Notes: generated by a model not told the origin, from the letters alone. A stretch of DNA of 9,946 bases from an uncultured Amaricoccus sp. (GCF_937858865.1 NZ_CALLYO010000267.1:1-9946), one strand, 5' to 3'. Counted from the first letter of the stretch, positions 1 through 6,495 are shown. Numbers and translations are program-made.

Positions 1-64
1 CGGTTTCTCGCTTTCCGGGGCTCCTGCCCGCTCACCAAGCCTTGCTTCTCTCGAGGCCACACCG

Positions 65-409
65 ATGTCCGAACCTTACCAGCTCGAACTCATCCGACCC
101 TATGCTAACGCGGGCGTCACCGCCGTCGTCACGATCAACTCCGGCGCCCTGATCGCGGGGCTCAGCCAGGCCGCCAATCTCGACTTCGTGCCGGATGCCG
201 CGCTTGTCTGCGCCCTTTTCATCTGGGCCTTTGGGGTTACGACGGGCGTGGCAACCTGGGGTGCCTCCTATCATGCCGCGGTCGCCCTGACATCTGCGGA
301 CCACGAGAACGACATGCGTTGGAGGCGCGTCGCCACGAGCTTATTCCACACGTCCCTGTCCATGTTCCTGCTCGGCTTCGTGGCCATCGGCGTCTCGCTG
401 TTGGGATGA
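65..409 (+). CDS. Small membrane protein of unknown function
   Basis: This 114-residue protein is not assigned to a named family. It has a short polar N-terminus and about three hydrophobic segments, at roughly residues 15-36, 42-72 and 90-113, so it is probably an inner-membrane protein with a short charged loop (residues about 76-88, SADHENDMRWRR) between the second and third. The ATG at 65 is preceded by GAGG at 53-56 with an 8-nt gap, which supports this start. The gene stands alone and converges on the leftward MFS gene, with 159 bp between the two stop codons. No catalytic or metal-binding motif is visible, and no function can be given. Coding status is fairly safe because of the ribosome binding site and the membrane-like composition. 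Confidence 0.72.
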   Translation: MSEPYQLELIRPYANAGVTAVVTINSGALIAGLSQAANLDFVPDAALVCALFIWAFGVTTGVATWGASYHAAVALTSADHENDMRWRRVATSLFHTSLSMFLLGFVAIGVSLLG

Positions 410-568
410 GCCGGAGCACCGTTGCTGCATGGAGTTCGAGATTTCGTCGCCACCGCTTGATGCGACCGCGGGACGCATCGAGCGCCCCGATGGGGGGACG
501 ATAAACCCGTTCGGGAGCAAGGTGACCATCATTCTGCGACCCGCGCGTTCGACCGATGACAGCCAATG

Positions 569-1888
569 CTACGCAGACCGCGGCCAAACAGTATGGAGTT
601 CGTCAATAACGAAGGCGTGAACATGGCGTCCTTGCTCGTCCAGTGGCGCGGCGGAGAGGTGCGGGTCGCCGGCTTCGAGATCGGTATGAGCGTGGGGAAC
701 GATATCCGGATCGGCCGCAGGCCAAAGTCGTGAGGCCACCAAAACCGCGAGTGCCGAGAGAACCGCCATGACCAGAAACGTGACCTCGAACCCCGCCGCC
801 GCGCCGAGCCGGCCGGCGAGCGGATAGGCGGCGAGCCAGCAGGCATGTGACAGCGCGAACTGTGCGGCGAAGAGCGCGGGGCGATCCTCGGCGTGCGCCG
901 ACCGGCGCAGCAACCGCCCGGTGGGCGTCTGGGTCAGCGAATAGCCGAGGCCGACGACGAACCAGAGCGGCGCCAGGCTCCCGAGATCGCTCGCTATCGG
1001 ACCGACCAGCATTCCGCCCGCCAGGATGCCGGCGCCGGCCAGCATCGCCCCTCGGTCCGGAACGCGCTCGAGGAGCCGCGGCAGGACAAGGGCGGCAACC
1101 ATCGATCCGGCGCCGAAGGCCGCGAGCGCCAGGGCAACATCCGCGTCGCCGCGGCCGAAGGCGGATTTCACCAGAACGACGGTGTTGACGATCACCATCG
1201 CGCCCGCTGTTGCGACCGCGACGTTCAGCGCCAGCAACCCGCGCAGCCGCGGCGTCGCGAGATAGAGGCGGATGCCGCGGGTCGTCCGGTCCCAGATGCC
1301 GCGTGGGGCCGCCGGCTTCGGGCTCGGCAGGCGTACCGACAGAACGAGCGCTGCCGAAAGCAGGAAACCGACGACCGTCCCAGCGAAGAGGCTGTGGAAG
1401 CTGATCACGGTCAGTAGCGCGGCGGCGAGCATCGGGCTGATCAGGCTCTCGAGATCGTAGGCGAGCCGCGACAGCGAGAGCGCGTTGGTGTACTCCCGCT
1501 CGTCGGTCAGCACGTCGGGGATTGTCGCCTGGAACGTCGGCGTGAATCCGGCTGAAGCCGACTGCAGCAGGAAGATCAGCAGGTAGACCTGCCAGATCTC
1601 GGTCACGAACGGCAGGGCGAGCGCCACAGCGGCCCGGACGAGATCGAGTGCCACCAGCATGCCGCGGCGGGGAAGACGCTCGGCGAAGGCGGCAGCGATC
1701 GGAGCGACGCCGACGTAGGCCACCATCTTGATCGCGAGCGCCGTGCCGAGCACGGCGCCGGCCCGATCGCCCGCCAGATTGAAGGCGAGCAGCCCGAGCG
1801 CGACCGTAGCCAGTCCGGTGCCCACCAGCGACACGACCTGGGCGAGAAAAAGATGCCGATAGGTGCGGTTCGCGAGGACGCCCAGCAT
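569..1888 (-). CDS. MFS transporter with His-bearing C-terminal tail, probable metal exporter
   Basis: This 439-residue major facilitator superfamily permease has about 12 hydrophobic segments and would work as a proton-driven inner-membrane exporter. The ATG at 1888 lies 8 bp after the repressor's stop; a GTG two codons upstream is possible. The frame stays open to 2314, but that part is only the shadow of the repressor gene. After the last membrane segment, the tail (about residues 388-439) carries six histidines (near 399, 401, 410, 422, 424, 432), in the manner of NreB/NrsD-type nickel exporters, which end in metal-binding His-rich tails. Co-transcription with a CsoR/RcnR-family sensor supports metal efflux. 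Nickel or cobalt is my inference; the tail is far less His-dense than in classical NreB, and another substrate cannot be excluded. Confidence 0.88.
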   Translation of the reverse strand: MLGVLANRTYRHLFLAQVVSLVGTGLATVALGLLAFNLAGDRAGAVLGTALAIKMVAYVGVAPIAAAFAERLPRRGMLVALDLVRAAVALALPFVTEIWQVYLLIFLLQSASAGFTPTFQATIPDVLTDEREYTNALSLSRLAYDLESLISPMLAAALLTVISFHSLFAGTVVGFLLSAALVLSVRLPSPKPAAPRGIWDRTTRGIRLYLATPRLRGLLALNVAVATAGAMVIVNTVVLVKSAFGRGDADVALALAAFGAGSMVAALVLPRLLERVPDRGAMLAGAGILAGGMLVGPIASDLGSLAPLWFVVGLGYSLTQTPTGRLLRRSAHAEDRPALFAAQFALSHACWLAAYPLAGRLGAAAGFEVTFLVMAVLSALAVLVASRLWPAADPDIVPHAHTDLEAGDPHLSAAPLDEQGRHVHAFVIDELHTVWPRSA

Positions 1889-1896
1889 GTCCACGC

Positions 1897-2175
1897 TCAG
1901 AGGTACTTGGCGATCGCCTTGAAGTCGGCGATCTCCTGGCGCTGGCCGGCTTCCATCGGCCCGACGACCGCGTCCAGACAGTGGTCGAGGTGATCTTCGA
2001 TCAGCGCCTTCTTGGCCTGACCGATCGCCTTCTCCACCGCGTGCATCTGCTGTGCGATCTCGAGGCACGGCCGCTCCGCCTCGATCATCGCGATCACGCC
2101 GCGCAGATGGCCCTCGGCCCGCCGCAGGCGCTTGACGATCTCCGGATGGCTCCGGTGCTTCGGAATGGCGTCCAT
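1897..2175 (-). CDS. CsoR/RcnR/FrmR-family metal-sensing repressor
   Basis: This 92-residue all-helical repressor belongs to the DUF156 (CsoR/RcnR/FrmR) family. Such proteins bind DNA as oligomers and let go when they bind a metal, or formaldehyde for FrmR. Family ligand positions are visible: Cys37, His62 and Cys66, with the 25- and 4-residue spacing of the CsoR Cys-His-Cys set. His65 and the N-terminal His7 and His10 could add the fourth ligand seen in nickel/cobalt sensors. The Cys at the last position differs from the His of RcnR and the Thr of E. coli FrmR, so formaldehyde sensing is less likely. The gene is followed 8 bp later by an MFS exporter, and an operator-like inverted repeat lies directly before its ATG, which suggests autoregulation. 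Metal identity (Cu, Ni or Co) cannot be fixed from sequence. Confidence 0.93.
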   Translation of the reverse strand: MDAIPKHRSHPEIVKRLRRAEGHLRGVIAMIEAERPCLEIAQQMHAVEKAIGQAKKALIEDHLDHCLDAVVGPMEAGQRQEIADFKAIAKYL

Positions 2176-2179
2176 GGCA

Positions 2180-2209
2180 TATCCTATCCCCCAGGGTAGG
2201 ATACGACAA
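2180..2209 (-). promoter_or_regulatory. Putative promoter and operator of the CsoR-family repressor operon
   Basis: The 7-bp arms TATCCTA (2180-2186) and TAGGATA (2197-2203) are perfectly inverted around a 10-bp centre that holds a G5 tract on the minus strand. CsoR/RcnR-family operators are typically G- or C-tracts flanked by AT-containing inverted repeats, so this fits. On the minus strand a -35-like TTGTCG (2209-2204), a 17-bp spacer (2203-2187) and a -10-like TAGGAT (2186-2181) enclose the repeat, so a bound repressor would block RNA polymerase. The predicted start of transcription falls at about the A of the ATG at 2175, which suggests a leaderless message. The -10 box also contains AGGA, which could act as a ribosome binding site if transcription starts upstream. 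Confidence 0.62.
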
Positions 2210-2229
2210 GCACACGCGGGGTGGTGTGC
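2210..2229. repeat. Short inverted repeat after the DUF6064 gene
   Basis: Perfect 6-bp arms GCACAC and GTGTGC flank an 8-nt loop, starting 3 bp past the DUF6064 stop codon in the direction of transcription. It could slow or end transcription from DUF6064 before the repressor promoter, but there is no run of T residues, so it is not a classical intrinsic terminator. Confidence 0.35.
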
Positions 2230-2231
2230 CT

Positions 2232-2894
2232 TCAGGAATGGGTCGTGGCGGAGGCCTCACTCTTGTCGCGGCGCCGGCGAGCGAGGAGCAGCATGGCGGC
2301 AACGACGACGCCACTGAGAAGCAGCACCCAGTCCTGCGGGATCCGGAGCAGAAAGGCGGCGGAGCCGCCGATCAGCGACCAGAGCAGCGGGACGATCAGG
2401 AGCCGGAGCGGAAGCGGGTCCGCCATGAGGAGGAGGCCGAAGGTGAAGATCACCAGCGGACAGGGCGCGACGCCAAAGACCGGAACGCCCGGATAGCTCT
2501 GGCCGGCCATCGCCCCGATGACGGGATAGAGCAGCATCGCGTAGGCGATCATGCCGAGGCCGATCCCGCCGCGGACGCCGCCGCGAATCCGAATGTCCAG
2601 GCGCCCGGTGACCGCCACCCACATCAGCATCAGGCCCTGGACGACGAAGAGAGCGGCAAAGCCGTAGGCCGCCCGGTTGATCGCGCTGAAGAAGGCGGCG
2701 TGATAGGCCAGACCCGTCCACAGCCACATCAGCCCGAGGATCGCGGCGACCGCCTTCCCACTGAGGGGCGTTGGGCGGATCAACAGAAGCAAAACCGTCG
2801 CGCCGAGCAGGTAGGCGGCGATCTGCGCCGGCCAGATCGCGGTATTGTAGGCCCGGAACACGTCGATGAACGCGTCGTGGCCGAACGGCAGCAT
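2232..2894 (-). CDS. DUF6064 family membrane protein
   Basis: This 220-residue protein has about seven predicted membrane segments (near residues 20-40, 48-70, 76-98, 110-131, 140-160, 164-187 and 190-212) and ends in a positively charged tail (RRRRDK). The opening 'MLPFGHDAFIDVFRAYNTAIWPAQ' region matches my memory of the DUF6064 family, whose function is unknown to me. The ATG is supported by a GGGAGG ribosome binding site 5 nt upstream. It lies 56 bp before the CsoR-family repressor on the same strand, but that gap contains the repressor's own promoter and a hairpin, so co-transcription is uncertain. The charged residues are mostly in loops, and no transporter or enzyme motif is recognised. 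Confidence 0.85.
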   Translation of the reverse strand: MLPFGHDAFIDVFRAYNTAIWPAQIAAYLLGATVLLLLIRPTPLSGKAVAAILGLMWLWTGLAYHAAFFSAINRAAYGFAALFVVQGLMLMWVAVTGRLDIRIRGGVRGGIGLGMIAYAMLLYPVIGAMAGQSYPGVPVFGVAPCPLVIFTFGLLLMADPLPLRLLIVPLLWSLIGGSAAFLLRIPQDWVLLLSGVVVAAMLLLARRRRDKSEASATTHS

Positions 2895-2928
2895 CTATGC
2901 CTCCCTGCATCCGCCCCAGCTTCCAACA

Positions 2929-2953
2929 TCGGTCACGCGCCTGCCCTGACCGA
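2929..2953. repeat. Inverted repeat upstream of DUF6064
   Basis: Perfect 7-bp arms TCGGTCA (2929-2935) and TGACCGA (2947-2953) are separated by 11 bp, in the gap between the LysR stop and the DUF6064 start. It could be an operator for DUF6064, where it lies 35-59 bp before the ATG, or a hairpin ending the LysR transcript. No T-tract follows, so the operator reading is slightly preferred. Confidence 0.35.
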
Positions 2954-2978
2954 AATCAAGTGGCGCCGCCGCCCGTTG

Positions 2979-3893
2979 CTATGGCTCGAGCGCTGCGATC
3001 CGTTGCGCATCGTCAGCGGCTTCGGCGAGCAGCCCGTCGCGGAAGGTGACGATCTTCGGCAGCGACGCGGACGCCTTCGGGCAGACGATCCAGTAGGATT
3101 TGGCGAGCGGCAGGGCCAGCGCGAGCGGACGAATGAGTCGACCGTTGATCAGGTCCCAGGCAGCGAGCGTGGTGCGCGCGAGCGTGACGCCTTGGCCGTC
3201 CACCGCGGCGTCAATGACCATGCTCGCCCGGTTCATCACCGGGCCGTGCATCGCGCCGGCGTCGCCGACCCCGGCCGCCTCGAGCCAGGTCGCCCAGACC
3301 GTCCGGTCGTCGAGATGCAAGAGCGGGAAGCCGAGCAGGTCGGCCGGCACGTTCAGAGGACGGGCGTCGGTTGCGAGCCGCGGGCTGCAGACCGGGAACA
3401 GCTCCTCGCTGCAGAGCCGTGTCACATGCAGCCCCGGCCAGTGACCCTCGCCGTGGCGGACCGCCAGGTCGATGTCCTCGCGCGCGAAGTCGACGTGATG
3501 CAGCGTCGCCGACACCCGCAGCTCGATTTCCGGGTAGGCCTCCGCGAAGCGGCCGAGGCGATGCACCAGCCACTTGGCCGCGAAGTCGGGCGAGGTGCTG
3601 ACGGTGAGGACGCCGGAGTTCTGCCGCTGCAGCAGCCGCTCGGTGCCGATGGCGATCCTGTCGAAAGCGTCGCGGACCACGTTCAGGTAGTCGCGGCCCG
3701 CCTCGGTGATCGCCAGCCGCTGGCGTTCCCGGTTGAAGAGCTTGAGCCCCAGCTCCGCCTCGAGCGCCTTCACCTGATGGCTGACCGCGCCCTGCGTGAC
3801 GCAGAGCTCGTCGGCTGCCCGGGTAAAGCTCTCGTGCCGGGCCGCCGCCTCGAAGGCCCGGACGGCATTGAGCGAGGGCAGCCGGCGTGGCAT
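2979..3893 (-). CDS. GcvA-type LysR-family transcriptional regulator
   Basis: This 304-residue protein has the full LysR layout: an N-terminal winged helix-turn-helix (about residues 6-65, with 'AFEAAARHESFTRAADELCVTQ', 'AVSHQVKALE' and 'LGLKLFNRERQRLAITEAG' features) and a substrate-binding domain (about residues 90-298). The conserved 'LNAVRAFEAAARH' opening and the 'DIDLAVRHGEG' stretch are typical of the GcvA-like subgroup. It would bind DNA as a tetramer and change transcription in response to a small ligand, which is unknown here. It diverges from the DUF1127 gene across a 125-bp gap, an arrangement often seen for LysR regulators and their targets, so the DUF1127 gene and the regulator itself are the best target candidates. 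No clear ribosome binding site precedes the ATG at 3893; an upstream start does not look better. Confidence 0.94.
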   Translation of the reverse strand: MPRRLPSLNAVRAFEAAARHESFTRAADELCVTQGAVSHQVKALEAELGLKLFNRERQRLAITEAGRDYLNVVRDAFDRIAIGTERLLQRQNSGVLTVSTSPDFAAKWLVHRLGRFAEAYPEIELRVSATLHHVDFAREDIDLAVRHGEGHWPGLHVTRLCSEELFPVCSPRLATDARPLNVPADLLGFPLLHLDDRTVWATWLEAAGVGDAGAMHGPVMNRASMVIDAAVDGQGVTLARTTLAAWDLINGRLIRPLALALPLAKSYWIVCPKASASLPKIVTFRDGLLAEAADDAQRIAALEP

Positions 3894-3909
3894 GGCGGCG
3901 AAAGATCAT

Positions 3910-3936
3910 GAGAAAATCTGGGGCAGGCTAGAGAAA
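3910..3936. promoter_or_regulatory. Paired GAGAAA boxes in the LysR/DUF1127 divergent gap
   Basis: Two direct copies of GAGAAA (3910-3915 and 3931-3936) sit 21 bp apart, about two DNA turns, so both face the same side of the helix. LysR tetramers contact DNA over such spans, which makes this a candidate binding region for the adjacent regulator. I did not find a clean T-N11-A dyad, so the assignment is tentative. Confidence 0.35.
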
Positions 3937-3976
3937 CGATGCTTTGCGGGCAAGCGTCTTCCGGCCTTATTGGAGA

Positions 3977-4012
3977 GCCTCCATCGGCATGCAGCCGACT
4001 GAAATCGGAGGC
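3977..4012 (+). promoter_or_regulatory. Leader hairpin that could mask the DUF1127 ribosome binding site
   Basis: GCCTCC (3977-3982) is the exact complement of GGAGGC (4007-4012), which contains the GGAGG ribosome binding site of the DUF1127 gene. Between them lies a second perfect stem, TCGGC and GCCGA around ATGCA (3984-3998). Folded together they would hide the binding site 7 nt before the ATG. A thermometer-like or protein-controlled switch is possible, but only the pairing is directly seen. Confidence 0.4.
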
Positions 4013-4018
4013 CATAAC

Positions 4019-4252
4019 ATGATCGCGACTCAAGGGCTCAGCAGCGCAGGCGCGACCGTTGGTCGCCCACCCGCAGTCACGCCGTCAGCGGCGACACTCG
4101 CGCGCAGGGCAGTGACAGCAATCCTGTCGTGGGACGACCGCCGCCGTCAGCGGCACGCGCTGGCCGAGCTCGACGACCATCTGCTGCGCGACATCGGATT
4201 GACGCGGTACCGGGCCCGGACCGAAGCTCGCAAGCCGTTCTGGTGCAGGTAG
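4019..4252 (+). CDS. DUF1127 domain small Arg-rich protein (YjiS-like)
   Basis: This 77-residue protein has a variable N-terminus (residues 1-28) and a C-terminal DUF1127 domain (about residues 30-75): a helix with Trp38 and Arg41-43, then the signature 'LAELDDHLLRDIGLTR' (48-63) and an Arg-rich end with 'RKPFW'. In Agrobacterium and relatives, small DUF1127 proteins have been linked to phosphate and carbon metabolism, RNA turnover and stress; the role of this copy is not known. The ATG at 4019 is chosen because GGAGG ends 7 nt upstream; in-frame ATGs at 3944 and 3989 lack such a site. It diverges from a GcvA-like LysR regulator, its likely controller, and 68 bp separate it from the MFS gene downstream. 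Confidence 0.9.
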   Translation: MIATQGLSSAGATVGRPPAVTPSAATLARRAVTAILSWDDRRRQRHALAELDDHLLRDIGLTRYRARTEARKPFWCR

Positions 4253-4320
4253 CCTCGCCCGGGCCGCTCCAGCCGACGCCCTGAAGGTAGAGCCTGATCG
4301 ATGATCGATCGTGGACAGAT

Positions 4321-5556
4321 ATGTCGAGTGGCGTAACGCAGGACGGTGCGGCGGGATCGGCCGTCGCAGCGAGGTCGTTGATCTACCTGCTATCGGCCCG
4401 GGCAGTGCGCGATTTCGGCGACGGGTTCGTCGCCGTGCTGCTGCCGGTCTATCTGACGGCGCTCGGCTACTCGCCGTTCGAGGTCGGCGCGATCGCAACC
4501 TCGGCGCTGCTCGGGTCCGCCCTGCTGACGCTCGCGATCGGAATGATCGGCGGCCGGCACGATCGTCGGCGGCTGCTGCTCGCTGGCGCAAGCCTGATGG
4601 TCGCCACCGGCGTCGCATTCACGCTGGTGCACGAGTTCGCCCTGCTTCTGGTGGTCGCCTTCGCCGGCACGATCAATCCGTCGGCCGGCAGCGTCAGCAT
4701 TTTCGTGCCCCTCGAGCACGCGGTATTGAGCGGCGAGGTCGCCGACCGGAGCCGAACCCGGATGTTCGCGCACTACAGCATGATCGGCGCCCTGAGCGCG
4801 GCCTGCGGGGCCCTGGCTGCGGCCATCCCGGCCTATCTCGCGTACGTCGGCGTGGACCTGCTCATGGCGATCAAGGCCATGTTCGTCCTTTACGCGCTGC
4901 TCGGTGTCACCGGGTGTTTGCTCTACGCGCGCCTGCCGCGGCGGGCGATGCCGACGAGCCCCGTTCATTCGGCGGCACTTGGCCCCTCTCGGCACATCGT
5001 CTACCGGCTCGCCGCGCTCTTCAGTCTCGATGCCTTTGCCGGCGGCTTCGTCGTCCAGTCGCTGCTGGCGCTATGGCTCTTCGAGCGGTTCGATCTGTCG
5101 CTGAGCGCCGCGAGCCTCTTCTTCTTCTGGTCGGGACTGCTCTCGGCCTTCTCCTTCCCGGTCGCGGCATGGCTCTCACGGCACGTCGGGCTGATCAACA
5201 CGATGGTCTTCACGCACATCCCGTCGAGCGTCTGCCTGATCCTGACGGCCTTCGCGCCGACGCTGCCGCTCGCACTCAGCCTGCTCCTGGTGCGGGCGGC
5301 GTTGTCGCAGATGGACGTGCCGACCCGATCCTCCTACGTCATGGCGGTGGTCACCGAGGCCGAAAGGCCGGCGGCCGCGAGTTTCACCGCTGTGCCGCGC
5401 AGCCTCGCCGCGGCGGCAAGCCCGGCGCTCGCCGGCGCGCTGTTCGCCGCGTCGTTCCAGGCGCTGCCGCTGCTGATCTGTGGCGCGCTCAAGATCCTCT
5501 ATGACCTGTTGCTGCTCACCCAGTTCAGGCGACTGAAGCCGCCGGAAGAGCAGTAA
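4321..5556 (+). CDS. MFS transporter, substrate unknown
   Basis: This 411-residue protein is a major facilitator superfamily permease with about 12 hydrophobic segments. The first segment starts near residue 18 ('SLIYLLSARAVRDFGDGFVAV'). The loop after segment 2 carries 'GGRHDRRR' (near residues 78-85), matching the conserved G-x-x-x-D-R-x-G/R-R-R type motif of the superfamily. It would exchange a small solute across the inner membrane, but no motif reveals the substrate; a drug- or metabolite-exporter role is only a guess. The ATG at 4321 has a weak upstream site (GGAC), so the start is less certain than elsewhere. It reads the same way as the DUF1127 gene and converges on the cytochrome c gene, with only 18 bp between the two stop codons. 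Confidence 0.9.
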   Translation: MSSGVTQDGAAGSAVAARSLIYLLSARAVRDFGDGFVAVLLPVYLTALGYSPFEVGAIATSALLGSALLTLAIGMIGGRHDRRRLLLAGASLMVATGVAFTLVHEFALLLVVAFAGTINPSAGSVSIFVPLEHAVLSGEVADRSRTRMFAHYSMIGALSAACGALAAAIPAYLAYVGVDLLMAIKAMFVLYALLGVTGCLLYARLPRRAMPTSPVHSAALGPSRHIVYRLAALFSLDAFAGGFVVQSLLALWLFERFDLSLSAASLFFFWSGLLSAFSFPVAAWLSRHVGLINTMVFTHIPSSVCLILTAFAPTLPLALSLLLVRAALSQMDVPTRSSYVMAVVTEAERPAAASFTAVPRSLAAAASPALAGALFAASFQALPLLICGALKILYDLLLLTQFRRLKPPEEQ

Positions 5557-5574
5557 GGGGCGGATGCCGGCCCT

Positions 5575-6030
5575 CTAGTTCCCCTCCGCCTGCCGGGTCA
5601 CTTCGGCTTGATAGGCGCGCATCTGCTCCGACCAATGACTGGCGATGTAGTCGAGCACCGCGTCGATTTCGTCGCCCGACAGCACACCGCCGAACGCCGG
5701 CATTCCGCTGGCGATGCCAGTCACGCCGAGCCGGCGCAGCGTCTCAGCTCCTCCAAGGGTCACGTAGTCGACCAGCAGCGCGCCGGGATGATGCCAGGTG
5801 TGGCCAGTGTCGTCGTGTGGCGGCGCCCGCAGCGTCCCGTCGGGCTCCGAGCGCTGCCAGTCGGGCTGCCCCTCCAGGTCCGCACCGTGGCAGGAGGCGC
5901 AATGCACGGAATAGACCTGTGCGCCGACCGCCAAGGGCCCTTCCGCCGGAGCGTGCGACGCGAGCGCCGGCCCGTACGTACCGATGGCCGCGACGATCAA
6001 CGTCGCAACCGCTCGCTTGCCGCTATCCAT
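5575..6030 (-). CDS. Secreted c-type cytochrome, co-transcribed with cueR
   Basis: This 151-residue protein is a small class I cytochrome c exported to the periplasm. A signal peptide (residues 1-24, probable cut after PALA) is followed by one heme site, Cys44-Ala-Ser-Cys47-His48. Met110 in 'SGMPAFGG' is the likely second axial ligand, and the segment 'LSGDEIDAVLDYIASHW' (117-133) forms the usual C-terminal helix. The region between includes 'PPHDDTGHTWHH', rich in His and Asp, which recurs in cytochromes found beside copper-resistance genes. The ATG overlaps the end of cueR by 8 bp and has no clear ribosome binding site, so translation is probably coupled to cueR. The cueR promoter would make it copper-induced. 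Its electron partner is unknown; a periplasmic copper oxidation or respiratory role is inference. Confidence 0.88.
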   Translation of the reverse strand: MDSGKRAVATLIVAAIGTYGPALASHAPAEGPLAVGAQVYSVHCASCHGADLEGQPDWQRSEPDGTLRAPPHDDTGHTWHHPGALLVDYVTLGGAETLRRLGVTGIASGMPAFGGVLSGDEIDAVLDYIASHWSEQMRAYQAEVTRQAEGN

Positions 6031-6433
6031 GGGCGGTCGTCGCGCTGTCCTCTCCGGCGAGATCGTCCAAGATCGGGCAGTCGGGTCGATTGTCACCGTA
6101 GCAGCGTTGAATGAGCTTCGCCAAGGTGGTGCGCATCGCCTGAAGCTCCGCGACTTTGCGATCGATCTGCTCCAGATGCTCTTCCGCAACCTGCTTCACT
6201 TCGCTGCTGGCGCGGCCCTCGTCCTCGTAGAGCGCCAGCAGCGCCCGGCATTCCTCGATCGAGAAGCCGAGCGACCGCGCGCGGCCGAGGAAGGCGAGCT
6301 TGTGCACGTCGGCATTCCCGAACGCCCGGTAGCCGTTGCCGCCGCGTTTGGGTCGGATCAGGCCGATGTCCTCGTAGTAGCGGATGGTTTTCGCCGGCAA
6401 CCCGCTCCGCTCGGCGACATCTCCGATGTTCAT
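6023..6433 (-). CDS. cueR: CueR-type MerR-family copper-responsive activator
   Basis: This 136-residue regulator has a MerR-family DNA-binding domain (residues about 1-70, 'MNIGDVAERSGLPAKTIRYYEDIGLI' followed by 'GYRAFGNADVHKLAFLGRARSLGFSIEE'), a dimerisation helix (about 76-109) and a metal loop with Cys111 and Cys119 in 'CYGDNRPDC'. E. coli CueR binds Cu(I) through Cys112 and Cys120 with the same 7-residue gap, so monovalent copper, and probably silver or gold, is the expected signal. A GGAGGGA ribosome binding site lies 7 nt before the ATG. It heads an operon with the cytochrome c and diverges from copA. A CueR-type dyad is present in both promoters of the shared gap, so CueR probably controls itself, the cytochrome and copA. 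The protein ends with a short tail that overlaps the cytochrome start. Confidence 0.93.
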   Translation of the reverse strand: MNIGDVAERSGLPAKTIRYYEDIGLIRPKRGGNGYRAFGNADVHKLAFLGRARSLGFSIEECRALLALYEDEGRASSEVKQVAEEHLEQIDRKVAELQAMRTTLAKLIQRCYGDNRPDCPILDDLAGEDSATTAHG

Positions 6434-6457
6434 GGTCGATTCCCTCCGTTGGTTCGC

Positions 6458-6488
6458 ATCGTAGCGCTTCCAGCAGCTGGAGGGTCAA
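6458..6488 (-). promoter_or_regulatory. CueR-type promoter of cueR-cytochrome c operon
   Basis: Reading the minus strand, TTGACC (6488-6483) is a -35 box, TACGAT (6463-6458) a -10 box, and the spacer is 19 bp, the long spacing that MerR-family activators need. The spacer holds the dyad CTTCCAG / CTGGAGG (6467-6483, one mismatch), close to the known CueR operator. Start of transcription near 6451 would give a leader of about 17 nt with the GGAGGGA site. Confidence 0.75.
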
Positions 6489-6495
6489 GCACCCC

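Noticed and set aside
429..620. Small plus-strand open frame between the first gene and the MFS gene
   Set aside because: Poor ribosome binding site, overlap with the MFS 3' end, and no recognisable family; the 159-bp gap 410-568 holds nothing else I can support.
1889..2314. N-terminal extension of the first MFS protein
   Set aside because: The extra 142 residues are Arg/Pro-rich and lie over the CsoR-family gene in another frame; the MFS fold begins at the ATG at 1888.
2226..3911. Long plus-strand open frame of 561 codons
   Set aside because: It lies opposite the DUF6064 and LysR genes, has a low-complexity Arg/Asp/Glu/Gln-rich product, and matches no fold; it is a product of high GC content.
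4288..4311. GATCGAT direct repeats before the second MFS gene
   Set aside because: Very short and overlapping; they fit chance in a GATC-containing stretch and show no promoter-like spacing.
4311..5504. Plus-strand open frame of 397 codons overlapping the second MFS gene
   Set aside because: Arg/Ala/Gly-rich shadow in another frame; the 4321-5556 frame gives a clear MFS membrane protein.
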